Below, piece after piece: positions 1 to 5,308 of a stretch of 5,308 nt of DNA; position 1 is the first letter of the stretch; every line of letters starts with the position of its first letter. This DNA is from Bacteroidota bacterium. Its GTDB lineage: Bacteria > Bacteroidota > Bacteroidia > Bacteroidales > VadinHA17. The position numbers were made by a program, and so were the translations under genes. The stretch spans positions 1 to 5,308 of the forward strand of contig JAUWMO010000248.1 in NCBI GenBank assembly GCA_030613125.1. The letters are read 5' to 3'. Below the pieces are notes generated by a model. It saw only the letters and a program-made list of their open reading frames with translations. It did not search any database and was not told where the DNA came from.

Positions 1-68
1 TAATAGCTAAATTCTCTGGTACCTGTTACCTCACAAAGTATATTATTTTTTTAATGGTGTTCGGTGAG

Positions 69-150
69 CCCTCATCCTTGGGAACATGGAATCTTTATAC
101 ATGCTCTTTTGTTCTTGTACCTCTAAATTAAACCAACTTAAGGATGAGGG
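69..150. repeat. Spaced inverted repeat in non-coding left flank
   Basis: CCCTCATCCTT (69-79) is the exact reverse complement of AAGGATGAGGG (140-150), an 11-bp inverted repeat with a 60-base spacer. The spacer is AT-rich and I see no supported reading frame in it. Bases 1-260 as a whole hold no gene I can support; the longest local ORFs are about 25 codons and look random. The role of the repeat is unknown. It could be the remains of a small mobile repeat or a protein-binding region. Confidence 0.5.
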
Positions 151-179
151 GTTCATATTTATAAATTATTTTTAATTCA

Positions 180-209
180 GGTTATAAATTATAACCCTCA
201 AAAATGAGG
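180..209. repeat. Palindrome plus adjacent small hairpin
   Basis: GGTTATAAATTATAACC (180-196) is a perfect 8-bp palindrome around one central base. It overlaps a second hairpin, CCTCA-AAAA-TGAGG (196-209). Neither is followed by a T-run, so they are not intrinsic terminators on the plus strand. The AT-rich palindrome has the look of an operator half-site pair and lies 50-80 bases upstream of the promoter-like box at 261. A regulatory role is inference only. Confidence 0.4.
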
Positions 210-260
210 CCACAGTCATTTCAATCCTCATGATTTAAATTAAAAGAATCGGTAATTAAT

Positions 261-268
261 TACCTTTG
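261..268 (+). promoter_or_regulatory. Bacteroidota-type -7 promoter box upstream of the tRNA-Ser region
   Basis: TACCTTTG matches the Bacteroidota primary-sigma -7 consensus TAnnTTTG at every fixed position. Transcription would start near 275, just before the tRNA-like module at 285. No clear TTTG -33 element lies at the usual distance; the upstream DNA is AT-rich. No comparable box is visible between 411 and 456, so this promoter may serve both the module and the real tRNA-Ser as one precursor. Confidence 0.5.
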
Positions 269-284
269 CAGGGCATTATAAGCA

Positions 285-411
285 GGAGAGATGCCGGACC
301 AACCTACGCCATAAAAGCTTCGGTTGGCGCAGGTGGTTTCCCAAAAGGATTCCTTCGGGAGAAAACCGTTGTGCGCCTACGCGTACCGGGGGTTCTGCCA
401 AAGGCATCCCT
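285..411 (+). pseudogene. tRNA-Ser-derived ghost or repurposed structured RNA
   Basis: Two blocks of the downstream tRNA-Ser(CGA) recur here in order. Bases 285-298 equal 456-469 (acceptor 5' strand and start of the D arm). Bases 361-395 equal 491-525 except for one change, C377 for T507 (anticodon middle base to the T-loop start). Between them are 62 bases where the tRNA has 21, and the 3' acceptor strand is replaced, so this cannot fold as a tRNA. It can, however, form other helices: 287-295 with 403-411 (8 of 9 pairs), 298-310 with 326-337 (one bulge, near-complete), 340-342 with 357-359, 364-367 with 391-394 around the variable arm (371-376/381-386), and TGCC-AAA-GGCA at 396-406, which competes with the closing helix. 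It lies just downstream of a promoter box. It may be a decayed tandem duplicate or a tRNA-derived RNA. An ORF runs through it but looks incidental. Confidence 0.6.
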
Positions 412-455
412 TATAGAAGGTTACAAGTATTTAAAAAAGAATGGAATAATTTAAT

Positions 456-667
<212 letters not shown>

Positions 668-768
668 AGGGCCTCCCAAATGGGATCACGACCACGACGA
701 AGGAGTGGGAGTAATCCCTTAACTTACATTCATACAATCGTTTGAGTCGGGACACGATCTGCTAAAAT
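668..768. other. Non-coding structured stretch between tRNA element and RAYT repeats
   Basis: No convincing gene is present. Interleaved short inverted repeats occur: CTCCCA (673-678) with TGGGAG (706-711), and GGGAT (682-686) with ATCCC (714-718). One plus-strand frame reads a short acidic/histidine string, WDHDHDEGVGVIP, before a stop. It has no start of its own and is too short to call. It may be the tail of the repeat element that begins at 542 or the residue of a lost gene. Confidence 0.35.
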
Positions 769-769
769 G

Positions 770-836
770 GGGAACTCAGGGATTTGTGAGTCAACCCCTG
801 AGTGAGGCAGTCAACCCCTGAGTGAGTGAGAGGCAG
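770..836. repeat. RAYT-associated repeat, copy A (with internal tandem duplication)
   Basis: This copy contains GGGAACTCAGG (770-780), a seven-base spacer, then GAGTCAACCCCTGAGTGAG (788-806). A second tandem copy of TCAACCCCTGAGTGAG (811-826) follows after GCAG, and then TGAGAGGCAG. The leading ACTCAGGG can pair with CCCTGAGT at 796-803. The same blocks in the same order, without the tandem duplication, occur inside the RAYT gene at 1236-1285. This copy lies directly beyond the RAYT stop codon and runs into the hairpin at 837-875. Confidence 0.85.
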
Positions 837-875
837 TTCACTCACCGGGTGACTTCGAGTTACCCGGTAAGTGAA
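837..875. repeat. REP-like hairpin overlapping the RAYT 3' end
   Basis: This is an imperfect palindrome of 39 bases. TTCACT (837-842) pairs with AGTGAA (870-875), ACCGGGT (844-850) with ACCCGGT (862-868), and ACT with AGT around a TCG loop. Only two positions are not Watson-Crick (843/869 and 851/861). The RAYT stop codon (838-840) and its last twelve codons lie in this hairpin. Its core at 848-864 matches the hairpin upstream of the gene at 1562-1578 in 15 of 17 bases. Paired bulged hairpins of this kind are the usual substrate of RAYT proteins. No T-run follows on the minus strand, so it is not a classical terminator. Confidence 0.85.
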
Positions 876-1476
876 GCTTGAATTCTTTGGCTCTCTTAAA
901 GTTTACTAAATTATCACTTTGCCCTTTTTTATATGCAAGGTATGACGAAAATTGCCAATCTTCAGGTGATACAACTATGCCATGATTTACAGGATTCATA
1001 TGTATATAATTAAAGCAAACCTGAGGATATTGTAAATCAGGATTCTGTATATTTATATATGTGGCTCCGTTTTTAGTGTACCAGGCAGGTGTTAGTTCTT
1101 CTGTTTTGTTTAGGCATAATGCTTTTGTTTCCTGCCTGAACAATGAACCTGTGCGGTCTTGCTCTTTATTAACGGCGCGGGTATATGATCGGAGCATTAT
1201 CCCTATGGAATCATTAATACGGCGGATTTTAAGGTGGGAACTCAGGAGTTCACTGCGAGTCAACCCCTGAGTGAGAGGCAGTTCAACATCTTTTACATAA
1301 ATCATCAAATGAAAATGGTTAGGTAAAAGGCACCATGCCAGAATATCTGCATAAGGAAGAATATACTGCTTGATCTTTTCAATAAAATACCTGTAGTTAC
1401 GATCATTGAAAAAGATCAAATCCCGATTATTCCCCTGGTTGAAAACATGATAGAGCCGGTGTTTTTTGAAATACAT
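838..1476 (-). CDS. REP-associated tyrosine transposase (RAYT, Y1/HUH family)
   Basis: The gene encodes a single-strand DNA endonuclease/transposase of the TnpA_REP type, which cleaves REP hairpins through a tyrosine and is thought to move or maintain them. From the ATG at 1476 the product has 212 residues. Visible features are the N-terminal MYFKKHRLYHVFNQGNN strand, the HUH metal-binding motif PNHFH (His54 and His56), a probable catalytic tyrosine in LRSYTRAVNK (Tyr98, by analogy with the family), a GSLFRQ segment, and NYIHMNPV...WQFSSYLAY near the C terminus. An upstream TTG at 1536 would add 20 residues. I prefer the ATG because family members usually begin near this motif and a promoter-like pair lies between the two starts. 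Residues 65-80 are encoded by a copy of the flanking repeat, in frame, and the last 12 residues by the 3' hairpin. The frame and motifs are intact, so it may be active. Confidence 0.92.
   Translation of the reverse strand: MYFKKHRLYHVFNQGNNRDLIFFNDRNYRYFIEKIKQYILPYADILAWCLLPNHFHLMIYVKDVELPLTQGLTRSELLSSHLKIRRINDSIGIMLRSYTRAVNKEQDRTGSLFRQETKALCLNKTEELTPAWYTKNGATYINIQNPDLQYPQVCFNYIHMNPVNHGIVVSPEDWQFSSYLAYKKGQSDNLVNFKRAKEFKLHLPGNSKSPGE
1236..1285. repeat. RAYT-associated repeat, copy B, inside the coding sequence
   Basis: GGGAACTCAGG (1236-1246), a ten-base spacer, GAGTCAACCCCTGAGTGAG (1257-1275) and AGGCAGTTCA (1276-1285) match the blocks of copy A at 770-840. Internal pairing includes GAACTC-AG-GAGTTC (1238-1251) and ACTGC (1252-1256) with GCAGT (1278-1282). 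On the minus strand it encodes ELPLTQGLTRSELLSS, placed between the HUH motif and the catalytic-tyrosine helix of the RAYT, without breaking the frame. Confidence 0.85.
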
Positions 1477-1514
1477 AGTATTCGGTTTAAGTTTCCCTGC
1501 AGGATCAAAAACAA

Positions 1515-1544
1515 CAGATATATTTAGATTAAACAAGTTACAAA
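1515..1544 (-). promoter_or_regulatory. Possible RAYT promoter
   Basis: On the minus strand TTTG (1544-1541) is followed after 18 bases by TATATCTG (1522-1515). This is one mismatch from the Bacteroidota -7 consensus TAnnTTTG, with an acceptable -33 element. Transcription would begin near 1508, about 30 bases upstream of the ATG at 1476. If real, it excludes the TTG at 1536 as the start codon. Confidence 0.4.
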
Positions 1545-1555
1545 TTTTTTCTTAC

Positions 1556-1589
1556 TCATCAGGTGACTTCGAATCACCTGTTGAGTTCC
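1556..1589. repeat. REP-like hairpin upstream of the RAYT
   Basis: CAGGTGA (1560-1566) pairs with TCACCTG (1574-1580) around CTTCGAA. The core GGTGACTTCGAATCACC (1562-1578) differs from the 3' hairpin core (848-864) at two bases. The flanking GAGTTCC (1583-1589), read on the minus strand, gives GGAACTC, the same block that opens copies A and B. The transposase is therefore bracketed by related hairpins. This one lies in the divergent intergenic region between the RAYT and the DUF5916 gene. Confidence 0.8.
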
Positions 1590-1647
1590 AACCCTGTTTT
1601 CAAATCCTTCATTTTTCATTATCTTGTTACCTCCTTTTTTCCTGATT

Positions 1648-3933
1648 ATGAATAACCAAAATTTCAGTCTGGATAGATCTTCTAAAGTTAGTATTTTGGT
1701 TTTGCTGAGTATAACTCTACTTTCATTTCACACTGTTTCTGTTTATTCTGAACCCCTTATCATTAAGAAAATTGAAACCAATATCGAATTTGATGGTCTG
1801 CCATTTGAAAAGGTGTGGGAAGAGATAGATCCCTTACCGGTTGTTATGTTCATGCCTGTTTTCGGTGCAGAACCTTCAGAAAAAACTGAAATACGCCTTT
1901 GTTATAATAATCAGTACCTGTACGTTTCAGGGAGGTTGTATGATAATGATCCCTCTTTGATCAGTAACAAGTCAAAAAAAAGGGATTCATTTGGTGGCAA
2001 TAGCGATATGTTCGGCCTCCTCCTTGATAGTTTTAACGACAAGGAAAATGGACTGGTCTTTTCGACAGCACCTTCAGGGCTGAGAACCGATTACACAATT
2101 TTTAACGATGCCAACGCAAGTTCTGACCATATGCCATTCAATATGAGTTGGAATACCTTCTGGGATGTAAAGACTATAGTAAATGAAGAAGGCTGGTTTG
2201 CTGAGATCAGGATTCCCTTATCAAGTCTCCGGTTTCAGGATACAGACGGTGAAATAATTATGGGACTAATTGTTTTTCGTTTCATCCCTCATAAGAATGA
2301 ATTTGTAATGTTTCCACCGATTGATCCTAAATACGGGGGATGGGCTTTTTTTAAACCATCAAAAGCACAGGAGGTTGTATTTAAGGATATCAAACCAAAA
2401 AAACCGGTTTACATTACTCCCTATGCACTGGCCGGATGGCAGCAAAGTTTTGAACTGAATGATTCTGAAACTGAATACCTACAGGAAAGCAAGCCAAAAT
2501 TTAAAATTGGTGGTGATCTTAAATACGGCATTACTTCCAATCTTACTTTAGATGCTACTGTAAATACAGATTTTGCACAGGTAGAGGCGGATGACCAACA
2601 GGTCAATCTTACCCGATTTTCATTGTTCTACCCCGAAAAAAGACAGTTTTTTCAGGAACGTTCGAGCGTGTTTGACTTCAATTTCGGAGGACCTAATAAT
2701 CTTTTTTATAGCAGGAGGATTGGTCTTCATGAAGGTCAGGAAGTTCAAATTTATGGCGGTGCACGACTTGTAGGTCGAATAGGCGGCTGGGATATAGGAT
2801 TTCTGAATATGCAAACAGCAAAATTAATGGGGAAATCAGAGTTGGATTCTGATATTGATTCCCTGTTATTACCATCTGAAAACTTCGGAGCCATCAGGAT
2901 ACGTAAACAGGTATTTAATGAAAACAGCTACATCGGGGGGATGGTAACTTCCAGGCTGGGTGTTGATGGCTCCTATAATGTAGCTTATGGCCTCGATGGA
3001 ATCATCCGATTATTTGGCGATGACTACCTGGACCTTAAATGGGCACAAACTTTTGAAACAGGGGCCATAAACAATCCATTCTCCCTTGCTTCTGCAAGAA
3101 TCAGAATAGAATGGGAAAAAAGAAGGGACAAAGGATTTGCTTACAGTTTATCTTACTCCAGGTCAGGTGAAGATTTTAATCCTGGTATTGGATTTGAAAT
3201 GAGGGACAATTATTGGAGGTTTGGAAACAGTATTCAGTGGGGCTGGCTACCTGGTGAGGAATCTAAGTTATACAATCACAGGGTTTACGTGAGAGGATCT
3301 TATAATTCCAGCATTGAAAATGGAACTGTTGAGTCTGCAGAATTAGGTCCGGGCTGGGCTTTTCAGACCAAATCCTTCTTTCAGGGTGACTTTCGTATCA
3401 TTTATACGGTTGAAGATGTTGATGAGGCATTCGAATTTTCTGATAATGCAGGTATTCCAGTTGGAAAATACAACTTCTGGACGACTCAGTCAATGCTTTT
3501 CACTCCCATGACTCGGCCGGTTTATATGATATTAATGGTTGATGCCGGACAATTCTATGATGGCACAAGGTTTTCGGGAGAACTGAGGCCAACCTGGAAT
3601 CTTTCATCAAGTTTCAATCTAAGTGCGGAATATCAGTATAATTTATTGAATTTCCCCGATCGTAATGAGAAATTTATAGCGCATATAGGAAGATTTAAAA
3701 TTCTGTTCATGCTTAGCACAAAGTTTACTGCAAGTGCATTTATTCAATATAACAGTGCAGTGAATGCCATGGCCACGAATATCAGGTTCAGATATAATCC
3801 ACGCGAAGGTAATGATCTGTATATTGTTTATAATGAGGGCAGAAATACAAATCTCGACAGGGAAATACCTAGACTTCCGGGTATCTCAAGCCGGACAATT
3901 ATGGTTAAATACACTTACACATTCCGACTGTGA
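1648..3933 (+). CDS. DUF5916 protein with N-terminal CBM9-like domain, probably outer membrane
   Basis: The 761-residue product has a signal peptide: a charged N terminus, the hydrophobic stretch VSILVLLSITLLSF (about residues 14-27) and probable cleavage after SVYS (about residue 34). Residues 40-235 or so resemble the family 9 carbohydrate-binding-like fold that precedes DUF5916 (FDGLPFEKVWEE, then WFAEIRIPLSSLRF). The DUF5916 hallmark follows: NTDFAQVEADDQQVNL from residue 306, FYPEKRQFFQE, then LFYSRRIG at 352-359. The rest is alternating aromatic/polar strands ending in YTYTFRL, as in an outer-membrane beta-barrel. The biochemical role of the family is not established; binding or export of surface polymers is a guess. 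A TTG at 1624 would add eight residues; the ATG is preferred because it starts a normal signal peptide. No Shine-Dalgarno sequence is evident, which is common in this phylum. The length is normal for the family and the gene is intact. Confidence 0.9.
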   Translation: MNNQNFSLDRSSKVSILVLLSITLLSFHTVSVYSEPLIIKKIETNIEFDGLPFEKVWEEIDPLPVVMFMPVFGAEPSEKTEIRLCYNNQYLYVSGRLYDNDPSLISNKSKKRDSFGGNSDMFGLLLDSFNDKENGLVFSTAPSGLRTDYTIFNDANASSDHMPFNMSWNTFWDVKTIVNEEGWFAEIRIPLSSLRFQDTDGEIIMGLIVFRFIPHKNEFVMFPPIDPKYGGWAFFKPSKAQEVVFKDIKPKKPVYITPYALAGWQQSFELNDSETEYLQESKPKFKIGGDLKYGITSNLTLDATVNTDFAQVEADDQQVNLTRFSLFYPEKRQFFQERSSVFDFNFGGPNNLFYSRRIGLHEGQEVQIYGGARLVGRIGGWDIGFLNMQTAKLMGKSELDSDIDSLLLPSENFGAIRIRKQVFNENSYIGGMVTSRLGVDGSYNVAYGLDGIIRLFGDDYLDLKWAQTFETGAINNPFSLASARIRIEWEKRRDKGFAYSLSYSRSGEDFNPGIGFEMRDNYWRFGNSIQWGWLPGEESKLYNHRVYVRGSYNSSIENGTVESAELGPGWAFQTKSFFQGDFRIIYTVEDVDEAFEFSDNAGIPVGKYNFWTTQSMLFTPMTRPVYMILMVDAGQFYDGTRFSGELRPTWNLSSSFNLSAEYQYNLLNFPDRNEKFIAHIGRFKILFMLSTKFTASAFIQYNSAVNAMATNIRFRYNPREGNDLYIVYNEGRNTNLDREIPRLPGISSRTIMVKYTYTFRL

Positions 3934-3951
3934 AACCAAAAAAAGACCTGA

Positions 3952-3966
3952 GTCTCGCAATGAGAC
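3952..3966. terminator. Weak hairpin after the DUF5916 gene
   Basis: GTCTC-GCAAT-GAGAC begins 19 bases after the DUF5916 stop codon. On the plus strand no T-run follows. On the minus strand a run of seven Ts starts seven bases past the stem, so it could at best stop transcription coming from the sulfatase side. This is a weak candidate. Confidence 0.25.
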
Positions 3967-4015
3967 ACCCAAAAAAAGCAATAATAAGTTCTAAACATTT
4001 TGATTTGTACGGAAT

Positions 4016-4357
4016 ACTGGAGTCAAAGGGTCAAAAAATCCAAGGGTTTAAGAGTTGAAGGGTTGAAATGAAGACAAGTAAATAATGGCAAATGTCAGGT
4101 GTCAAATGTATTATGTGGAGCATAAATTTATTGATGTAAAGTTATGAAAAAGGAAATGACAGAACGATTTTTAGAGTTTGCAGCTATAATAGTTAAAATT
4201 GGAAAGAAGCTTAATAAAACTTTTGACATAAAAACCCTGTAGAACCGGAATTCAGTATAAAGGAACTGGGAAACTGGGTGAGAGGGAAAGTATTTTCACT
4301 CTTCGACTTTTAGACCTCTTCGACTTTTCCACTTTTTGACACTTCTTATTCCAGTTC
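4016..4357. repeat. Degenerate inverted-repeat unit around the four-helix relic
   Basis: The left side (4016-4070) is purine-rich: ACTGG, GTCAAAAA at 4030-4037, and AAGGGTT repeated at 4042 and 4058. The right side (about 4300-4357) is its pyrimidine-rich counterpart: CTTCGACTTTT at 4301 and 4318, TTTTTGAC at 4333-4340 and CCAGT at 4351-4355. Read on the opposite strand, the right end again gives ACTGG followed by GTCAAAAA. Between them lies a truncated four-helix-bundle ORF. The match is approximate, so I treat it as a decayed small element or low-complexity intergenic repeat rather than a defined insertion sequence. Confidence 0.4.
4144..4242 (+). pseudogene. Truncated four-helix-bundle (23S rRNA IVS-like) protein
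   Basis: The frame encodes 32 residues starting MKKEMTERFLEFAAIIVKIG and ends at TAG 4240. This looks like the first helix of the four-helix-bundle family (TIGR02436), whose members commonly begin with an E/R-rich start, a F-x-x-F/I-x-I-I-K-L helix and a K-L-x-K-T turn. Full-length members have about 115-125 residues, so only about a quarter remains. The downstream AGQL/RSGTS region typical of the family is absent, and the sequence passes straight into non-coding DNA. It is therefore best read as a remnant, although a short expressed helix cannot be excluded. The assignment rests on pattern memory of one helix and is tentative. Confidence 0.5.
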
Positions 4358-4441
4358 TACTTTCACTCTGATCAGGCCACGGAAATCACCTTCAATATAA
4401 TTTCTGGCCTTATCATCAGGATATTTCTCATCAATTATCAT
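4346..4441 (-). CDS. Small ORF overlapping the sulfatase stop (31 aa, uncertain)
   Basis: An ATG at 4441 overlaps the last codons and stop of the sulfatase by 11 bases in another frame. It reads 31 residues, starting MIIDEKYPDDKARNYIEGDF and ending in RVKVELE at TAA 4346. The composition (mixed charged and hydrophobic, FRGLIRVKVELE strand-like end) looks more like real protein than random translation, and the overlap would allow translational coupling. Its last codons run into the right-hand degenerate repeat. It could be a genuine small protein, the C-terminal stub of a lost gene, or chance. I do not recognise a family. Confidence 0.3.
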   Translation of the reverse strand: MIIDEKYPDDKARNYIEGDFRGLIRVKVELE

Positions 4442-5308
4442 TCTGATAGTCAGCCCCCTTCAAGCTAATTCTACAGGACTTCCTCCATGATTCTAAGTTT
4501 TCTTTTAACTCCTCAACTTTTTCAGGATGATCCATGGCAATATCATAGTTCTCCCCTTTGTCCGTAAAAAGATCATACAATTCAAAACTTTCACCTTTGT
4601 CATTGCTGTAGATCTTATACCGGTCGTTCATAAAGGAAACCTGCTTTCCAGATTCAAAGCCAATGGGTGATTCCCGGGTTGTTCTGTTTTTGAAGATCAC
4701 AGGAAGTAAACTTATTCCGTCAATGGGTCTCTGATCTGGAAAATCCAGATTTAAAACCTCCAGGATAGTTGGTAAATAATCCAGGGTGCTGGCGGGAACC
4801 TCTGTATCCTCCCCGGCATTTACAAAGGATGGCCACTCAAGAATTCCAGGGACTCTCACCCCTCCTTCGTACAGGGATCGTTTTCTTCCTTTGAATGGCC
4901 CGGCAGAACCTGGTCTGTTCTCGTTTTGAACCGGACCCTCCGGTCCGTTATCACTGGTAAACCAAACCATGGTATTTTCCCCAACACCAAACTCTTTCAG
5001 AGAAGCTCTTAATCGTCCCATCTGTTTATCCATGGCTGTGATACAACCATAATAGTTCTGCTCCTCATCATTAAATTCATAATAAAGTAATTTGGTGACA
5101 CTATCAGCAAGTACAGGCAAGTGGGGTGTATGAAACCAGATCACCATAAAAAATGGCTGGTTTTGTTCAACGGATTCTTTTATAAAGGGTATGGCCCTGT
5201 CCATGATGATCCGGGAATCATCGCCGTTCAGATTTTCTGTAACGATGTCCCCCTTTTTATTCCAATAGTAGGTCCCGAATTCTTTATTGGGATCTGTATT
5301 CCCCTGCC
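4431..5308 (-). CDS. Sulfatase (arylsulfatase family), C-terminal part, continues past right edge
   Basis: The gene encodes an alkaline-phosphatase-superfamily sulfatase that hydrolyses sulfate esters, in Bacteroidota usually on sulfated glycans in the periplasm or outside the cell. The visible 291 residues stay open to the right edge, so the ATG at 5204 is internal and the true start is beyond the window. Seen here are FHTPHLPV (visible residues 58-65), the metal-site signature FTSDNGPEG (about 116-124), the conserved FKGRKRSLYEGGVRVPG substrate/sulfate-site segment (138-154), and LDYLPTILEVLNL...DGISLLPVI, typical of the C-terminal subdomain, ending in a normal SLKGADY-like tail. The CxPSR/CxAxR motif that is converted to formylglycine lies outside the window, so substrate class and activity cannot be judged. 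Full-length members have about 450-550 residues. It converges with the DUF5916 gene. Confidence 0.93.
   Translation of the reverse strand, partial: QGNTDPNKEFGTYYWNKKGDIVTENLNGDDSRIIMDRAIPFIKESVEQNQPFFMVIWFHTPHLPVLADSVTKLLYYEFNDEEQNYYGCITAMDKQMGRLRASLKEFGVGENTMVWFTSDNGPEGPVQNENRPGSAGPFKGRKRSLYEGGVRVPGILEWPSFVNAGEDTEVPASTLDYLPTILEVLNLDFPDQRPIDGISLLPVIFKNRTTRESPIGFESGKQVSFMNDRYKIYSNDKGESFELYDLFTDKGENYDIAMDHPEKVEELKENLESWRKSCRISLKGADYQNDN

Noticed and set aside
266..454. 62-codon plus-strand ORF from a TTG across the tRNA-like module
   Set aside because: It starts at TTG within the promoter box, runs through tRNA-derived and hairpin sequence, and gives a basic peptide with no recognisable domain. 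The GC-rich composition is explained by RNA structure.
770..840. Possible CRISPR array from the repeated CAACCCCTGAGTGAG units
   Set aside because: There are only two adjacent units at a 20-base period with four bases between them, no spacer-sized unique sequence and no cas genes. The third copy lies inside the RAYT, so it belongs to the RAYT repeat family.
1061..1270. 69-codon plus-strand ORF inside the RAYT gene
   Set aside because: It is a shadow of the intact minus-strand RAYT, which has clear catalytic motifs.
2421..2875. Several 60-64 codon ORFs on both strands
   Set aside because: They lie within the DUF5916 gene and have no domain-like features.
3764..3994. 76-codon plus-strand ORF overlapping the DUF5916 3' end
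   Set aside because: It overlaps the conserved final beta strands in another frame, and its tail is low-complexity intergenic sequence.
4085..4147. 20-codon ORF whose stop overlaps the ATG of the four-helix relic
   Set aside because: It is very short and made of the degenerate repeat sequence; the ATGA overlap is probably chance.

Overview
The window looks like a piece of a Bacteroidota chromosome. The evidence is AT-rich DNA with a TAnnTTTG-type promoter box, an outer-membrane DUF5916 protein, an arylsulfatase-type gene of the sort used for sulfated polysaccharides, a relic of the four-helix-bundle (23S rRNA intervening-sequence) family, and poor Shine-Dalgarno signals. Genus cannot be told from the sequence.

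Layout. Bases 1-260 hold no recognisable gene, only inverted repeats. A promoter-like box at 261-268 precedes a decayed or repurposed copy of tRNA-Ser (about 285-411), then an intact tRNA-Ser(CGA) at 456-542 with a strong intrinsic terminator at 552-588. That terminator lies inside a larger 16-bp inverted repeat (542-557 / 652-667). Bases 668-768 are more structured non-coding DNA. From 770 to about 1590 lies a REP-associated tyrosine transposase (RAYT, Y1/HUH family) on the minus strand, surrounded by its own repeats. One copy of the repeat sits in frame inside the gene, and the stop codon falls inside a REP-like hairpin. From 1648 to 3933 a plus-strand gene encodes a secreted DUF5916 protein with an N-terminal CBM9-like domain. 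Bases 3934-4345 contain a truncated four-helix-bundle relic bracketed by degenerate inverted repeats. From 4346 to the right edge, on the minus strand, lie a 31-codon overlapping ORF and the C-terminal 60% or so of a sulfatase that continues past the window.

How the parts fit together. The DUF5916 and sulfatase genes face each other and need not be one functional unit, although both suit a cell that processes polymers at its envelope. The rest of the window is dominated by small repetitive elements at a tRNA locus and in intergenic DNA. The most interesting system is the RAYT with its cognate-looking repeats, including the copy carried within its own coding sequence. Second is the tRNA-Ser-derived module, whose altered ends appear able to pair with each other.
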